Source: GCA-2686295 sp964402995 (lineage in GTDB: Archaea; Nanobdellota; Nanobdellia; Woesearchaeales; GCA-2686295). From it: DNA of 64,000 bases. The stretch is taken from positions 1 through 64,000 of the forward strand of contig CAYOEA010000010.1 of assembly GCA_964402995.1 (NCBI GenBank), given 5' to 3'. Both the position numbers and the translations under genes were made by a program. Shown piece by piece: positions 53,343-62,264 of the stretch (positions within the stretch are counted from its first letter, which is position 1; each line of letters starts with the position of its first letter). Under the pieces are notes generated by a model. That model worked only from the letters and a program-made list of their open reading frames with translations. It was not told the DNA's origin and did not search any database.

Positions 53343-54791
53343 CATTTGTTTTATTATTGTAGGATTATCTTTTGAAGTAAATAATTTATTAAGAATTACA
53401 AATGATAATATTTTAATTCTTGTTTTAAATGAAAGTTTCGCTCGAATAATAGTTATTAGATATGCTATGCCAGATTGCTTAAATAATTTTTTTTCAGTTG
53501 GTGGATAATATTTTGCAAATTTCTTTCTAAATTCAAGTTTAAAATCATTTAATTCTTTTGAAGAATAGTTTTTCATTTCATAATTACAACTAGTGGCTTG
53601 GTATAAAATCCAATCTTTACTGGCTTTAATTTTAGCTTTCTCAAATTCTTTATTTATTTCTATTCCTGGAAATAATTCTAAGATTAAAATACTGCCAATT
53701 CCAATTTTAGTATTCTTATATTCACTTATTAACTTATAAAATTTATTAGCATCATTTCTCATATCTTCTATGGTTTCATTCATTCCTCCAAGATTCAATA
53801 TGTAGTATAATTCTAGTTTTACATTTTTAAATTCAAATTTCTTAAAAAGTTTTCTTATTGAAGCATTATCATGTCTTAATCCAAAAGCTCGTGCATTTTT
53901 TTCATTAACTGTTTGTATTCCAGTCATAATTCGTTTAACATTAACCTTTGAAATAAAATCACTAATTCCTTCAGAATTTAGATTTTTTATATCAGTCAGT
54001 AATTGATATTCTAATTTATTTAATTTATTTTTCACTAATTTATTTGTGAATTCATTTAACCATTCTTTATTAAGTCCAAAATTATCATCTGAGATTTTGA
54101 TCATTTTATAATCAAGGGCTGATAACTTTTTTATTTCTTTAATAACATTATCTACTGATCGCAGTCTATAAGTTCTTTTGTAAAATTCTTTTATGCTGCA
54201 AAATTTACAATTATATTTACAACCTCTGGATATAACTATTTCTGGAATCTTAAAGTCTACTAATTGCCTTGCTGGAAATATTAATGAATCTAGATTTTTG
54301 ACTAGTTCACCTTCTCCTGTTGTTTTAATTATAGAATTCTCTTTCCAAGCTAAACCTTTAATATCTTTTATAGATTTTTTATTTTTTATTTTATCTAATA
54401 CTTTTTCAAATGTGATTTCTCCTTCACCTAAAAATAAATAATCAAAAACTGAACTTTCTTTTAAGATGTAATCATATTTATTAGTTGGTAAATAACCGCC
54501 TAAAAAAGTTTTAATATTAGGATCTATCTTTTTAATAATAGTTGCAATTTTTTTAGATTCTGAATATTGTGGAGTCATACAAGATATACAAACAAGATCT
54601 GGATTAAATTTCTTAATTACTTTTTTAACCATGGAACTATGAATTACTTTAACCATGACTTGGTGATTTTTTTTTAAAGCAATAGATGCTAAATAAAGAA
54701 TTCCTAAATTTAAATAACTAGGATCATTACAGTTATTTTTTTTATAAAAAAAATCTAAATCAATTATTGGATTAATAAACAAAATTTTCAT
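53325..54791 (-). CDS. B12-binding-domain radical SAM protein
   Basis: A 488-residue protein. The N-terminal domain starts MKILFINPIIDLDFFYKKNN and has ASIALKKNHQV and FLGGYLPTNKY, then the FLGEGEITFEKVL segment common to the class. The radical SAM core holds SRGCKYNCKFCSI (C-x3-C-x2-C), with KMIKISDDNFGLNKEW next and NVKRIMTGIQTVNEKN further on. A helical, basic C-terminus follows. It is the third such gene in the window and has no obvious partner. Substrate unknown. Confidence 0.82.
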   Translation of the reverse strand: MKILFINPIIDLDFFYKKNNCNDPSYLNLGILYLASIALKKNHQVMVKVIHSSMVKKVIKKFNPDLVCISCMTPQYSESKKIATIIKKIDPNIKTFLGGYLPTNKYDYILKESSVFDYLFLGEGEITFEKVLDKIKNKKSIKDIKGLAWKENSIIKTTGEGELVKNLDSLIFPARQLVDFKIPEIVISRGCKYNCKFCSIKEFYKRTYRLRSVDNVIKEIKKLSALDYKMIKISDDNFGLNKEWLNEFTNKLVKNKLNKLEYQLLTDIKNLNSEGISDFISKVNVKRIMTGIQTVNEKNARAFGLRHDNASIRKLFKKFEFKNVKLELYYILNLGGMNETIEDMRNDANKFYKLISEYKNTKIGIGSILILELFPGIEINKEFEKAKIKASKDWILYQATSCNYEMKNYSSKELNDFKLEFRKKFAKYYPPTEKKLFKQSGIAYLITIIRAKLSFKTRIKILSFVILNKLFTSKDNPTIIKQMLIRFF

Positions 54792-54907
54792 ATTTATTCT
54801 TAAAATAGTTTAATTATTTATAAAACTAATCAATTTTTATTATTTTTTTTGAGACTTTTTTAAAACTAATCAATGATTAAAAAAGAATTTCTTTTTTCTT
54901 TTTTTAT

Positions 54908-56371
54908 TTAATTATTTTGTATCTGGAAACTTCCTTTTACAAATTCTTCATAAGAAAATTCTATAGGGACATTTTGATTTAAAGGGTGTCTTTCTTGACC
55001 TTGCCAACTAATACCTTTAGTACGTTGTTCTTTTCTTAATCTTTCATAAATATAATCTACTTCATTTAAAGTATCTTCTTTTGTATTATTAGGCACAATT
55101 TGTCCATTATCTATGAATTTCTGATAATTAATTTCTGGTAAATTTTGAAATTCTGAAAACATAATTCTATAAGGTTTAGTTTGTAAAATTAAATTTATTG
55201 AATCTTCTAAAGTTTCTCTTACAGGAATGAATTTATCTTTTTTCCCAACATCTTCTGGTTTTGGATAAAAACCTTTTCCAAATAAACCAATTTGAAAAAT
55301 TTCTTTTGTAAGTATCCCTGAATTTATGAGTTTTAATAATCCTTTTTTTTTGAATTCAAAAGAATGATCTTTACCAACTAATTTAGATCCAAGTTCATGA
55401 CCTGTTTCTATACCTACATATCCTGTTCTTATCCCTTCCCAATTATTAATTTGAGCAGGATTATTAGAACCTTCATTTCTATTTAATTTAATTAAATATT
55501 CTTGACTAACTTTGTTAAGATTATCAATACCGAAAAAAGTTCCAAGTTTATTTACTTGTGGAAAAGCTTCTTTGTATGCGGCAATAATTTCTAAAGGATC
55601 CATTTCAGATTTTAGTACTTTATACCATAAAATATCCGAACCATTAATGAATCCTTCATTAATATCATTTTTTATATTAGGATGATATTTTTCAAGAATT
55701 TCTTTTGCTAAATTGATGTTGAATTTTATTTTTTCTTTTGAATATCTAACAAATTTTTTAGCTTCAGGACAATAAATACAATTATTTAAACAACCATCCA
55801 TGATCGTAATTATAGGTGTTGTTGTATCATTATAATCAGGAATTATAGAATCGGAATGAACTAATTTTCTAAATTCTTTAACTCTAGCAATAACTCTATT
55901 TGCATCAAAATTGTTAAATTTTTGAATGATAACTTTATTTCTATCTTCTGGTAAAGAATTAACCGAGTCGTAAGCATAATTAATTGCAGCAGATAATAAA
56001 TTACTATCAGCATATTTTTTATCTGAAATATTTGAATTAATTAATTCAAGAATTCTTTGACTGTCAATAATATCAAATTTTCCAAGTGCATTTAATTTTA
56101 ATAATTCATACATAGAACCATTATTTTGTTTATACATTGAGGTGATTATTCCTGAATTTCCAAATTTAATTAAAATATCATCTTTTGTTGCAAGAAAATA
56201 AGTTTTATCTTCGTTTGTTGCATACATAGAAGAACTATAAAATTCAGAAGAATTATTCATTGATATTATTTCTAAACCAATATCTCCTCTGCCTAAAATA
56301 TCATTCCTAAATGGGGCTAAATAAGGGCCTATATTTCTTTGTATGATTCCCATTAATAACAAAATCATCAT
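54908..56371 (-). CDS. Divergent radical SAM-like protein
   Basis: A 487-residue protein with a C-x3-C-x2-C motif in PIITIMDGCLNNCIYCPEA at about residues 187-205. This places it in the radical SAM superfamily, but the rest of the barrel is hard to recognise; GYVGIETGHELGSKLVGKDH and FQIGLFGKGFYP are candidate SAM-loop strands. The first 180 residues resemble no family I know. There is no N-terminal B12-type domain as in its neighbours. It lies 128 bp after pyrBI on the same strand. Start codons at residues 1, 2 and 7 are all possible. Confidence 0.6.
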   Translation of the reverse strand: MMILLLMGIIQRNIGPYLAPFRNDILGRGDIGLEIISMNNSSEFYSSSMYATNEDKTYFLATKDDILIKFGNSGIITSMYKQNNGSMYELLKLNALGKFDIIDSQRILELINSNISDKKYADSNLLSAAINYAYDSVNSLPEDRNKVIIQKFNNFDANRVIARVKEFRKLVHSDSIIPDYNDTTTPIITIMDGCLNNCIYCPEAKKFVRYSKEKIKFNINLAKEILEKYHPNIKNDINEGFINGSDILWYKVLKSEMDPLEIIAAYKEAFPQVNKLGTFFGIDNLNKVSQEYLIKLNRNEGSNNPAQINNWEGIRTGYVGIETGHELGSKLVGKDHSFEFKKKGLLKLINSGILTKEIFQIGLFGKGFYPKPEDVGKKDKFIPVRETLEDSINLILQTKPYRIMFSEFQNLPEINYQKFIDNGQIVPNNTKEDTLNEVDYIYERLRKEQRTKGISWQGQERHPLNQNVPIEFSYEEFVKGSFQIQNN

Positions 56372-56499
56372 TTTTTATATAAAGCTTAGTGAAAGAATTA
56401 TTCTTATATGAATAAAATTAAAGAAATGCTCAAAAACGCATTTAGTTTTTGGCATGTAAAATAAAAATTTTATTTAAAATAAATTTAATCAAATATTTT

Positions 56500-57960
56500 T
56501 TATTTTAAAACAATTTGTTCTCGTCCAATTGTTTGTTCGCAATAATGGCATCTAAGATTTAGAGGTTCTTGACTTTCAACATAAAACTTATGTGGTGCAT
56601 GCTCGTGATTTTCTGGCGTGGATATGCATTTATCATTTTGACAAACAACTAAATCTGTGAGTTCTGAAGGTAGAATCACATTACCTTTTCTATAAACTGC
56701 CCCATCTCGAATGATGTTTATTGTTGCAGTATTTGAGAACAAGCCAACTTTAGATAATTCTTTATTTGATAGTTCTTTATCTTCAACACCGATAATCGCT
56801 TTATTACCATATCTTGAGCTGTTTAAATTTTTCACTAAGAATTCCACAGTTTCATAATAATTATCTAGTCCAAGAACTGTTTGAACAAGAGCACCTTTTT
56901 TTTGTTCGATATGATCAATTAAAGTTCCATTTCTTAATGTGTGTGAATCTTGGTTATAATTCTTTGCAGCTCCATTTATAATTTCTAAGTCACTCCATAT
57001 ATCTTCTGAGCGAAGAATGTGACTTTTTCCTTCAAAACCTTTTCCAAGCACAGTCATAAGAATTGCTTCTCGCATAGGAACTCCGTTTGCAGCTTGTTTA
57101 AAGTACCAGGCATGTTTTGTTGCATCAACATCCATTCCAACTTCGAGATTGTGTTTATATCTTGGAAGAGGGTGAAGAACAATCATATCTTCTTTTGCAC
57201 TTTTTAACATGTCAGCATTTAAGTTATACAATGAACTAACTTTTTTGTATTCAAGTTCACCTTCTGCTCCTTTTAGAAATCTTTCACGTTGAACTCTAGT
57301 CATGTAAAGAACATCGGAATTATCAATTGCTTCTTGCAAATTATCTGTGAAATTAATATTCTTATCTGTGTTATTTTCATAATCAAAAACTCTCCATTCT
57401 GGCATTTTGAGCATTTCTGGAGCAACGAGAGTTATGTTTACATCATAAAGTTCAAGTGCTTGAAGAAGTGAATGAACTGTTCTACCATATTTTAAATCTC
57501 CAACCATTGCAATATTAAGGCCATCGATTTTCCCATGTTTTTCAACAATAGTCATTAAATCTAAAAGAGTTTGAGATGGGTGCTGATTACTTGAATCTCC
57601 TGCATTAATAACTGGAATTTTCAAATAGTCTGCAGCCAGCCTTGCCGCGCCTTCAAGATTGTGCCTCATAACAATGGCTTGGTAATTTTGCCCTTCTAGC
57701 ATTCTTACAGTGTCAATTAAAGGTTCTCCTTTTTTAACAGAAGTACCTTCGCTACCTGCAAAACCATTAACATAAAAACCTAAATTATGGCCTGCAGTTT
57801 CGAAAGTGAGTCTTGTCCTTGTGGATGGTTCAAAAAATAATGATGCAATTTTTCCATCAAATGTTGTAGTATCTTCTTTGCGTTTTCTTTTAAACGCAAA
57901 ATCAATTAAAGATTCGATGTCATTTTTTGAGAAATCCCTTATAGAAATAATATTTTTCAT
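56500..57960 (-). CDS. pyrBI: Aspartate carbamoyltransferase, catalytic and regulatory chains fused (PyrBI)
   Basis: A 486-residue fusion. The catalytic part (1-310) has STRTR at 46-50 for carbamoyl phosphate, HPSQT at 127-131 and HPLPR at 263-267. The regulatory part (about 340-486) has the nucleotide-binding fold (NGTLIDHIEQKKGA) and a zinc site of Cys440, 445, 471 and 474. It makes carbamoyl-aspartate, the first committed step of pyrimidine synthesis, and the regulatory part implies feedback control by CTP. In E. coli PyrB and PyrI are separate; fused forms occur in a few lineages. It lies apart from the other pyr genes, and no carAB is present in the window. Confidence 0.93.
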   Translation of the reverse strand: MKNIISIRDFSKNDIESLIDFAFKRKRKEDTTTFDGKIASLFFEPSTRTRLTFETAGHNLGFYVNGFAGSEGTSVKKGEPLIDTVRMLEGQNYQAIVMRHNLEGAARLAADYLKIPVINAGDSSNQHPSQTLLDLMTIVEKHGKIDGLNIAMVGDLKYGRTVHSLLQALELYDVNITLVAPEMLKMPEWRVFDYENNTDKNINFTDNLQEAIDNSDVLYMTRVQRERFLKGAEGELEYKKVSSLYNLNADMLKSAKEDMIVLHPLPRYKHNLEVGMDVDATKHAWYFKQAANGVPMREAILMTVLGKGFEGKSHILRSEDIWSDLEIINGAAKNYNQDSHTLRNGTLIDHIEQKKGALVQTVLGLDNYYETVEFLVKNLNSSRYGNKAIIGVEDKELSNKELSKVGLFSNTATINIIRDGAVYRKGNVILPSELTDLVVCQNDKCISTPENHEHAPHKFYVESQEPLNLRCHYCEQTIGREQIVLK

Positions 57961-58141
57961 CTCAAAGATAATTAAAGGTGATAATAACTAAATAAATATT
58001 GTTGTGATGAAGTAGCGATAAGAATTTAAAGATTGAGTTTCATAAAAGGTTAGGGTTTTAAATTATACTCTAATAGCTTAATTCTTAGAATTTATGTTTT
58101 CATCATTTCTTAACAAGTAGGTTTTTAAACTAGACTTTCTA

Positions 58142-58735
58142 ATGATTAGTATGATTTCATATGGGGGAAATATAATAAGTTCTGAAGCAGAAGCAAAAGC
58201 TGATAAATTAATTAATGCAATAATACTTTCTGATTTAGAAATAATTTATGATGAAGACGATTTAATTCCTTATTCTCTTAAATCTACACCTGGACTTAAA
58301 ATTGAGCGGAAGGAATTATCTCTTGCTGCGAGAAAATTTGCTGGTGATGATTCTTTATATTTTCTTGCGCACGGAACTCGTTCACCTTATTCACTTTGTC
58401 AAATATTAATTGATGAGCAATTAACACATATGAATGAAGAACCTACTCATGGAGATTTAAGCGGACCTGTAAATAATTTCTTTTTAGGAGGATATCTTGA
58501 TGAAGGATGGGGAATATTTGTTATAGAACAGAAAAGACTTTGGTCAGTAACCTATGACCTTGCATTAAGTGATAATTCTTATAGTATACCTTTAAGTTTT
58601 GTTACTGGAATAATTTTACCTGAATCCTATTTGCCTACAGTTAAAGATATATTTCCTCAACATAAAAATCTTTTACATAGTTATAAGGAATTTTCTAAAT
58701 TACTTTTAGATGGCAATATAGGCGATAAATTATAG
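58142..58735 (+). CDS. Uncharacterised protein with an HGTR motif
   Basis: A 197-residue soluble protein with no signal peptide. It contains YFLAHGTRSPYSLCQIL in the middle and FFLGGYLDEGWGIFVIEQK about 40 residues later. The first recalls the H-G-T strand of PARP/ART and Tpt1-like ADP-ribosyltransferases, which put a tyrosine and a glutamate on later strands. The fit is weak and other folds are as likely. It has no clear operon partner: the pyrBI gene is divergent and the anchored lipase-like gene begins 73 bp downstream. Confidence 0.45.
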   Translation: MISMISYGGNIISSEAEAKADKLINAIILSDLEIIYDEDDLIPYSLKSTPGLKIERKELSLAARKFAGDDSLYFLAHGTRSPYSLCQILIDEQLTHMNEEPTHGDLSGPVNNFFLGGYLDEGWGIFVIEQKRLWSVTYDLALSDNSYSIPLSFVTGIILPESYLPTVKDIFPQHKNLLHSYKEFSKLLLDGNIGDKL

Positions 58736-58807
58736 ATTTATTTATTCTTATTTTCACTTTTCTCAAGCAATAATATTAAATACTAGTTAGAGCTAATATT
58801 TTCCTAA

Positions 58808-61450
58808 ATGGTTAAGACTAAAATGCAATCGCAGAAAAAAGAAATTATTTCTAGTAAAAAAATTGCGAAAGACAAGAAATTAAAAGAGTCAAAACCTAAA
58901 AAATCTGTTGAGTCTAAAGAACCAAAGATATCTAAACAAGTAAAAAAAAATAAACGAGAGTTTAAGTTATTTAAGAAAAAAGTCATTAAATGGTCAACTA
59001 TTGTTTTAATTGCTTTGATAATTACATTAGTTTTGTTTTATTTTTTAGGATTAAAAATTAGATTTCTGATACAAGACGAACTTTACTTATCTGTATCTCC
59101 TTTAACAAAATCTTATGATGTCCTTTATTCAGAAGAACCATTGATTGAATTTAGAGTTTCAGTTGATACTGCTTTTACTTGTAAAGTTGCATGCACTTAT
59201 GAATTAATTGATATAGGTGAAGGAAAAGTAATTTATACAAATTCTACGGTTGGGGAAAATTCCCATGTGGAAAGTTTTACATTACCTATAAATACTCGAG
59301 GTTCGGGACAAAAAATCTTTAATTATAAAGTTACTTGTAATAATATTAATAGTCGAACTTGCTCTACAGAAGAGAAGAAATATTACAAAGAATCTGTGGT
59401 AACTGTTAATTATGATATATCTCCTACTGAACAATTAATGAAGGATGAATTAGCTATTTCACTTGCAAAAGTTTTATCTGATTCTCAATTAATGAATGTT
59501 TTAGTTGCAGAAACTGGCCTTTTAATTGATCAACTTAATTACAATTCTAATGGTCTTGTAACTAGTGATGAAAATTATTTTTGGTCGGAACAAAAAGATT
59601 TAGAACAGGAATTATCTTCTCAGTTAGAAGTAAAAGATATTTTAATTGATATGTGGGATAGAGAAGAATATTATGCTTTAAATGATGTTTATGGAGAAGA
59701 AAAGGAAGATTTTGCTAAATTTTTAGATGTAATTCAAAAGAATAAAGCTTTAGTTGTAATTAGAATTAATGATTTTAATTTTGTATTAGAAACTTTGAAT
59801 GATATTGCATTACTTGATTCTGAATTATCCGAGGTTCATGGATTCTATTCGCGATATGATGATTTTAATTCTGCGGGTGATGTTTTGCAATTTAGAATTG
59901 ATTTTCAAAGAGTTCACAATTTAGTTTTAAATCAAGGCTTTAAAAGTTTTAAAGATTTAAAGAATCAAAGTTTAGAACTTGAATTACAAAAGAACATGCT
60001 TTTATCAAAATATGCTAAAGATTATTCTGAAGCAGTTATTGAAGGAAATAATCGATTGAATAGATTGAACTCAGTTATTTCTTTGATGCAAACTAATAAT
60101 ATCGATATCACTAAAAGTACTAATTCTGATTTATCTGCCGTTTGCTCTAAATTATCTTTATTTAGTCCAATAATGAAAACTTTTAATCAAACAGCAAGAA
60201 ATAAACTTATAGAATTATATCCATTTTTACAAAATTCAACTCTTTTAGATTCTGCAATTGAAGAATATTTAGATTATCTAATTCAAATTGTGAATGGTAG
60301 GGATATTGAATTTACTTTAGACGTTGATAAATATTCAAATGTGACAACTGACTATCCTATAAATATTTCAGGAAACATAGTTTCTGTTTATGATATAACT
60401 ACAATTTCAAATGAAGATTTTTCTAAAATAACTCCTTTAATTTTTGAGAAATTCTTTAATGGATATGAAGCTCATTGCACTAATTTTTTGTTTAATTTTA
60501 GTTTAGATACTGATTTGACAAAAGTTAATGAATTAAAAATGGCTAGCTTTATTGGTGTTCCTGTTGGTACTTATGTGCCTGAAACTTTGAATTCTAATAA
60601 TCCTGAGTGTTGTGCTTTTGGTAAATGTAGTGATTGTTGTAGCTTTGACACTTGTCAAGAAAATTATCCTTTAATACTTCTTCATGGTCATGCAATTAGT
60701 ATTGGTAATACACCTGAGAATACTCATCTTAGATTTTCAAAAATGCAAGAATTACTAGAAGGAGACGGTTATATTAATGCAGGACAAATAGGTTCTGAAG
60801 GCATATATGCTTTATCTGCAGGCGAACTTGGAAGAGTTCCTGCTCCAATAAGTATTCGTGCAAGTTATTATTATTTTGCAACAAGCGTGGGTTTTGGAAA
60901 ATATGATTTAATAACTCAAAAGACTGATGGGATAGAAAATTATGCTATTAGATTAAAAGATCAAATTGAACTTGTAAAGAAATTAACTGGGAAAACTAAA
61001 GTTGATATTTTAGCACATTCAATGGGTGGGCTTGTTGTTAGATCTTATTTAGACTTATTTGGCACAGACGATGTAAATAAAGTAATTCTTCTTGGAACTC
61101 CAAATAAAGGAATTACTGGTAGAGTTAGACAATTATGTTCTGTTGTTGGAGCAAAAAAAGAATGTGAAGATATGTATTCTGATAGTCCATTCATGGCTAA
61201 TTTAAATGATAATCAAGAAGTCTTACAAGATGTTGACTCATATACTATAAGAGCTAATGGCTGTATTGTTGGGGGTTTAGATGGTGATGGGATTGTATTC
61301 TCGAAAGATGTTCCTTTAAATTTTACTAAAAATTATGAAATCAATGGTTCTTGTACTGATATTTTAGATACAAATCTGCATGTTAGGTTTATTGATCCTG
61401 AATTATATCCTGAGACTTTCCAGCTCATTAGACAGATTTTACTAGCTTAA
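58808..61450 (+). CDS. Membrane-anchored extracellular protein with a C-terminal lipase-like alpha/beta hydrolase
   Basis: An 880-residue protein. The lysine-rich cytoplasmic N-terminus (about 1-57) leads to one membrane helix (WSTIVLIALIITLVLFYFLG, about 58-77). An extracellular beta domain follows, with cysteines in CKVACTYELIDIG and VTCNNINSRTCS. Next comes a long helical region (about 200-520), then the Cys cluster CCAFGKCSDCCSFDTC at about 599-614. The alpha/beta hydrolase carries YPLILLHGH and the nucleophile elbow DILAHSMGGL (Ser in GHSMG-type form), with KVILLGTPNKG after it. The acid and histidine are probably near the C-terminus (NLHVRF). It is likely a surface esterase or lipase. 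Confidence 0.82.
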   Translation: MVKTKMQSQKKEIISSKKIAKDKKLKESKPKKSVESKEPKISKQVKKNKREFKLFKKKVIKWSTIVLIALIITLVLFYFLGLKIRFLIQDELYLSVSPLTKSYDVLYSEEPLIEFRVSVDTAFTCKVACTYELIDIGEGKVIYTNSTVGENSHVESFTLPINTRGSGQKIFNYKVTCNNINSRTCSTEEKKYYKESVVTVNYDISPTEQLMKDELAISLAKVLSDSQLMNVLVAETGLLIDQLNYNSNGLVTSDENYFWSEQKDLEQELSSQLEVKDILIDMWDREEYYALNDVYGEEKEDFAKFLDVIQKNKALVVIRINDFNFVLETLNDIALLDSELSEVHGFYSRYDDFNSAGDVLQFRIDFQRVHNLVLNQGFKSFKDLKNQSLELELQKNMLLSKYAKDYSEAVIEGNNRLNRLNSVISLMQTNNIDITKSTNSDLSAVCSKLSLFSPIMKTFNQTARNKLIELYPFLQNSTLLDSAIEEYLDYLIQIVNGRDIEFTLDVDKYSNVTTDYPINISGNIVSVYDITTISNEDFSKITPLIFEKFFNGYEAHCTNFLFNFSLDTDLTKVNELKMASFIGVPVGTYVPETLNSNNPECCAFGKCSDCCSFDTCQENYPLILLHGHAISIGNTPENTHLRFSKMQELLEGDGYINAGQIGSEGIYALSAGELGRVPAPISIRASYYYFATSVGFGKYDLITQKTDGIENYAIRLKDQIELVKKLTGKTKVDILAHSMGGLVVRSYLDLFGTDDVNKVILLGTPNKGITGRVRQLCSVVGAKKECEDMYSDSPFMANLNDNQEVLQDVDSYTIRANGCIVGGLDGDGIVFSKDVPLNFTKNYEINGSCTDILDTNLHVRFIDPELYPETFQLIRQILLA

Positions 61451-61592
61451 GAGTTCGTTGATTTTTATGTTTATTTGTTCATGGGTGTTCCCAGTTGTAA
61501 ATCTCCCTTATGGCGCGCAGGGATTGTTAAAATTTCTATAAAAAACAAAAAATACTTAAATACATACAAATATATATTAATCTATTTCGGGG

Positions 61593-61667
61593 GGAGACGC
61601 TAGTCTAGGGGGTAAAGATTGACACTATCCTGCTAAACAGTGTTAGTCTTTGCAATACTACGTCTCT
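61593..61667 (+). ncRNA. Long hairpin RNA candidate with a tRNA-like D arm
   Basis: Outer stem: GGAGACG (61593-61599) pairs with CGTCTCT (61661-61667), continued by TAGT/ACTA (61601-61604 with 61657-61660) past a single bulge. The inner stem pairs 61614-61626 with 61639-61651 in 13 continuous pairs including two wobbles, closing a 12-nt loop that contains TGCTAA. The left side, 61601-61619, reads like a tRNA D arm (TAGTCTAGGGGGTAAAGAT). No proper T-loop exists, so it is not a standard tRNA. It lies in the 320-bp gap between the lipase-like gene and padR. Confidence 0.5.
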
Positions 61668-61724
61668 ACCTCCCTCATATTCTATAAGTTCGATTTATTT
61701 TATACATATTATTCTTTCGAAAAC

Positions 61725-61734
61725 TTTATATATT
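61725..61734 (+). promoter_or_regulatory. TATA box of the padR-RND operon
   Basis: TTTATATATT lies about 40 bp before the ATG at 61770. The transcription start expected near 61757 falls inside the palindrome at 61746-61759, so a repressor bound there would block initiation. Confidence 0.65.
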
Positions 61735-61745
61735 ACTTATTGGTA

Positions 61746-61759
61746 ACCGATATATCGGT
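61746..61759. promoter_or_regulatory. Perfect 14-bp palindromic operator for PadR
   Basis: ACCGATATATCGGT is perfectly self-complementary and lies between the TATA box and the padR start codon, over the likely transcription start. It fits a winged-helix dimer. GGTGAG at its right end also supplies a Shine-Dalgarno match 8 nt before the ATG. Confidence 0.75.
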
Positions 61760-61769
61760 GAGCGATACT

Positions 61770-62264
61770 ATGGCTTCAGGTTATCTAAAAATATTGGTTT
61801 TAAAGGAATTGAATCAAAGTCCAATGACTGGATATGATTTAATGAATTCTATAGAATCTTCTCAAGGAAAAAGACCTTCTGCAGGTTCAATGTATCCTTT
61901 ATTAAAAATATTACTAGAAAGAAAATTAATTAAAGGTGTTGAAAAGAATAGGAAAACAATTTATTCTATAACTGTTAGCGGTAAAAATAGGATAGAAGAA
62001 ATCATTAAAGAAAAAAGTTTTTTATTAAAAAAAGGTTCTGAACTTATTAAGAAAATTAACAAAACTTGCGGTTGTAAAGTTAAATTACCTTTTTTATCTA
62101 AAAAAGAAGATCAAAACATAATTCCTCATTTTACATCATCAATCCATAAATTAATTTCAGTACTTACAAAAAAAGATGAATCCAAACTTAGCATTGAACA
62201 GAAAAAAGATATTGATAAAATTTTAACAGAGACAAAAAAGAAACTACAAAAGGTGATTAAGTGA
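61770..62264 (+). CDS. PadR-family transcriptional regulator
   Basis: A 164-residue protein. I start it at ATG 61770 (MASGYLKILVLKEL) rather than at the upstream frame opening, because the promoter and operator lie just before it. It has the PadR winged helix (LKILVLKELNQSPMTGYDLM, SAGSMYPLLKILLERKLIKG, TIYSITVSGKNRIEEI) and a helical C-terminus with CGCK, a possible metal or thiol site. PadR proteins usually repress a linked efflux operon and release DNA on binding a toxic compound. Its stop overlaps the GTG start of the next gene by 4 nt, with AGGTGATT just upstream, so the repressor and the exporter are coupled. Confidence 0.88.
   Translation: MASGYLKILVLKELNQSPMTGYDLMNSIESSQGKRPSAGSMYPLLKILLERKLIKGVEKNRKTIYSITVSGKNRIEEIIKEKSFLLKKGSELIKKINKTCGCKVKLPFLSKKEDQNIIPHFTSSIHKLISVLTKKDESKLSIEQKKDIDKILTETKKKLQKVIK

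Noticed and set aside
61593..61668. A canonical tRNA with anticodon GCT (Ser).
   Set aside because: The D arm fits, but the anticodon loop would have 12-14 nt, no T-loop of the TTCRANN type can be drawn, and the right arm pairs along the left one. I report it only as a structured RNA.
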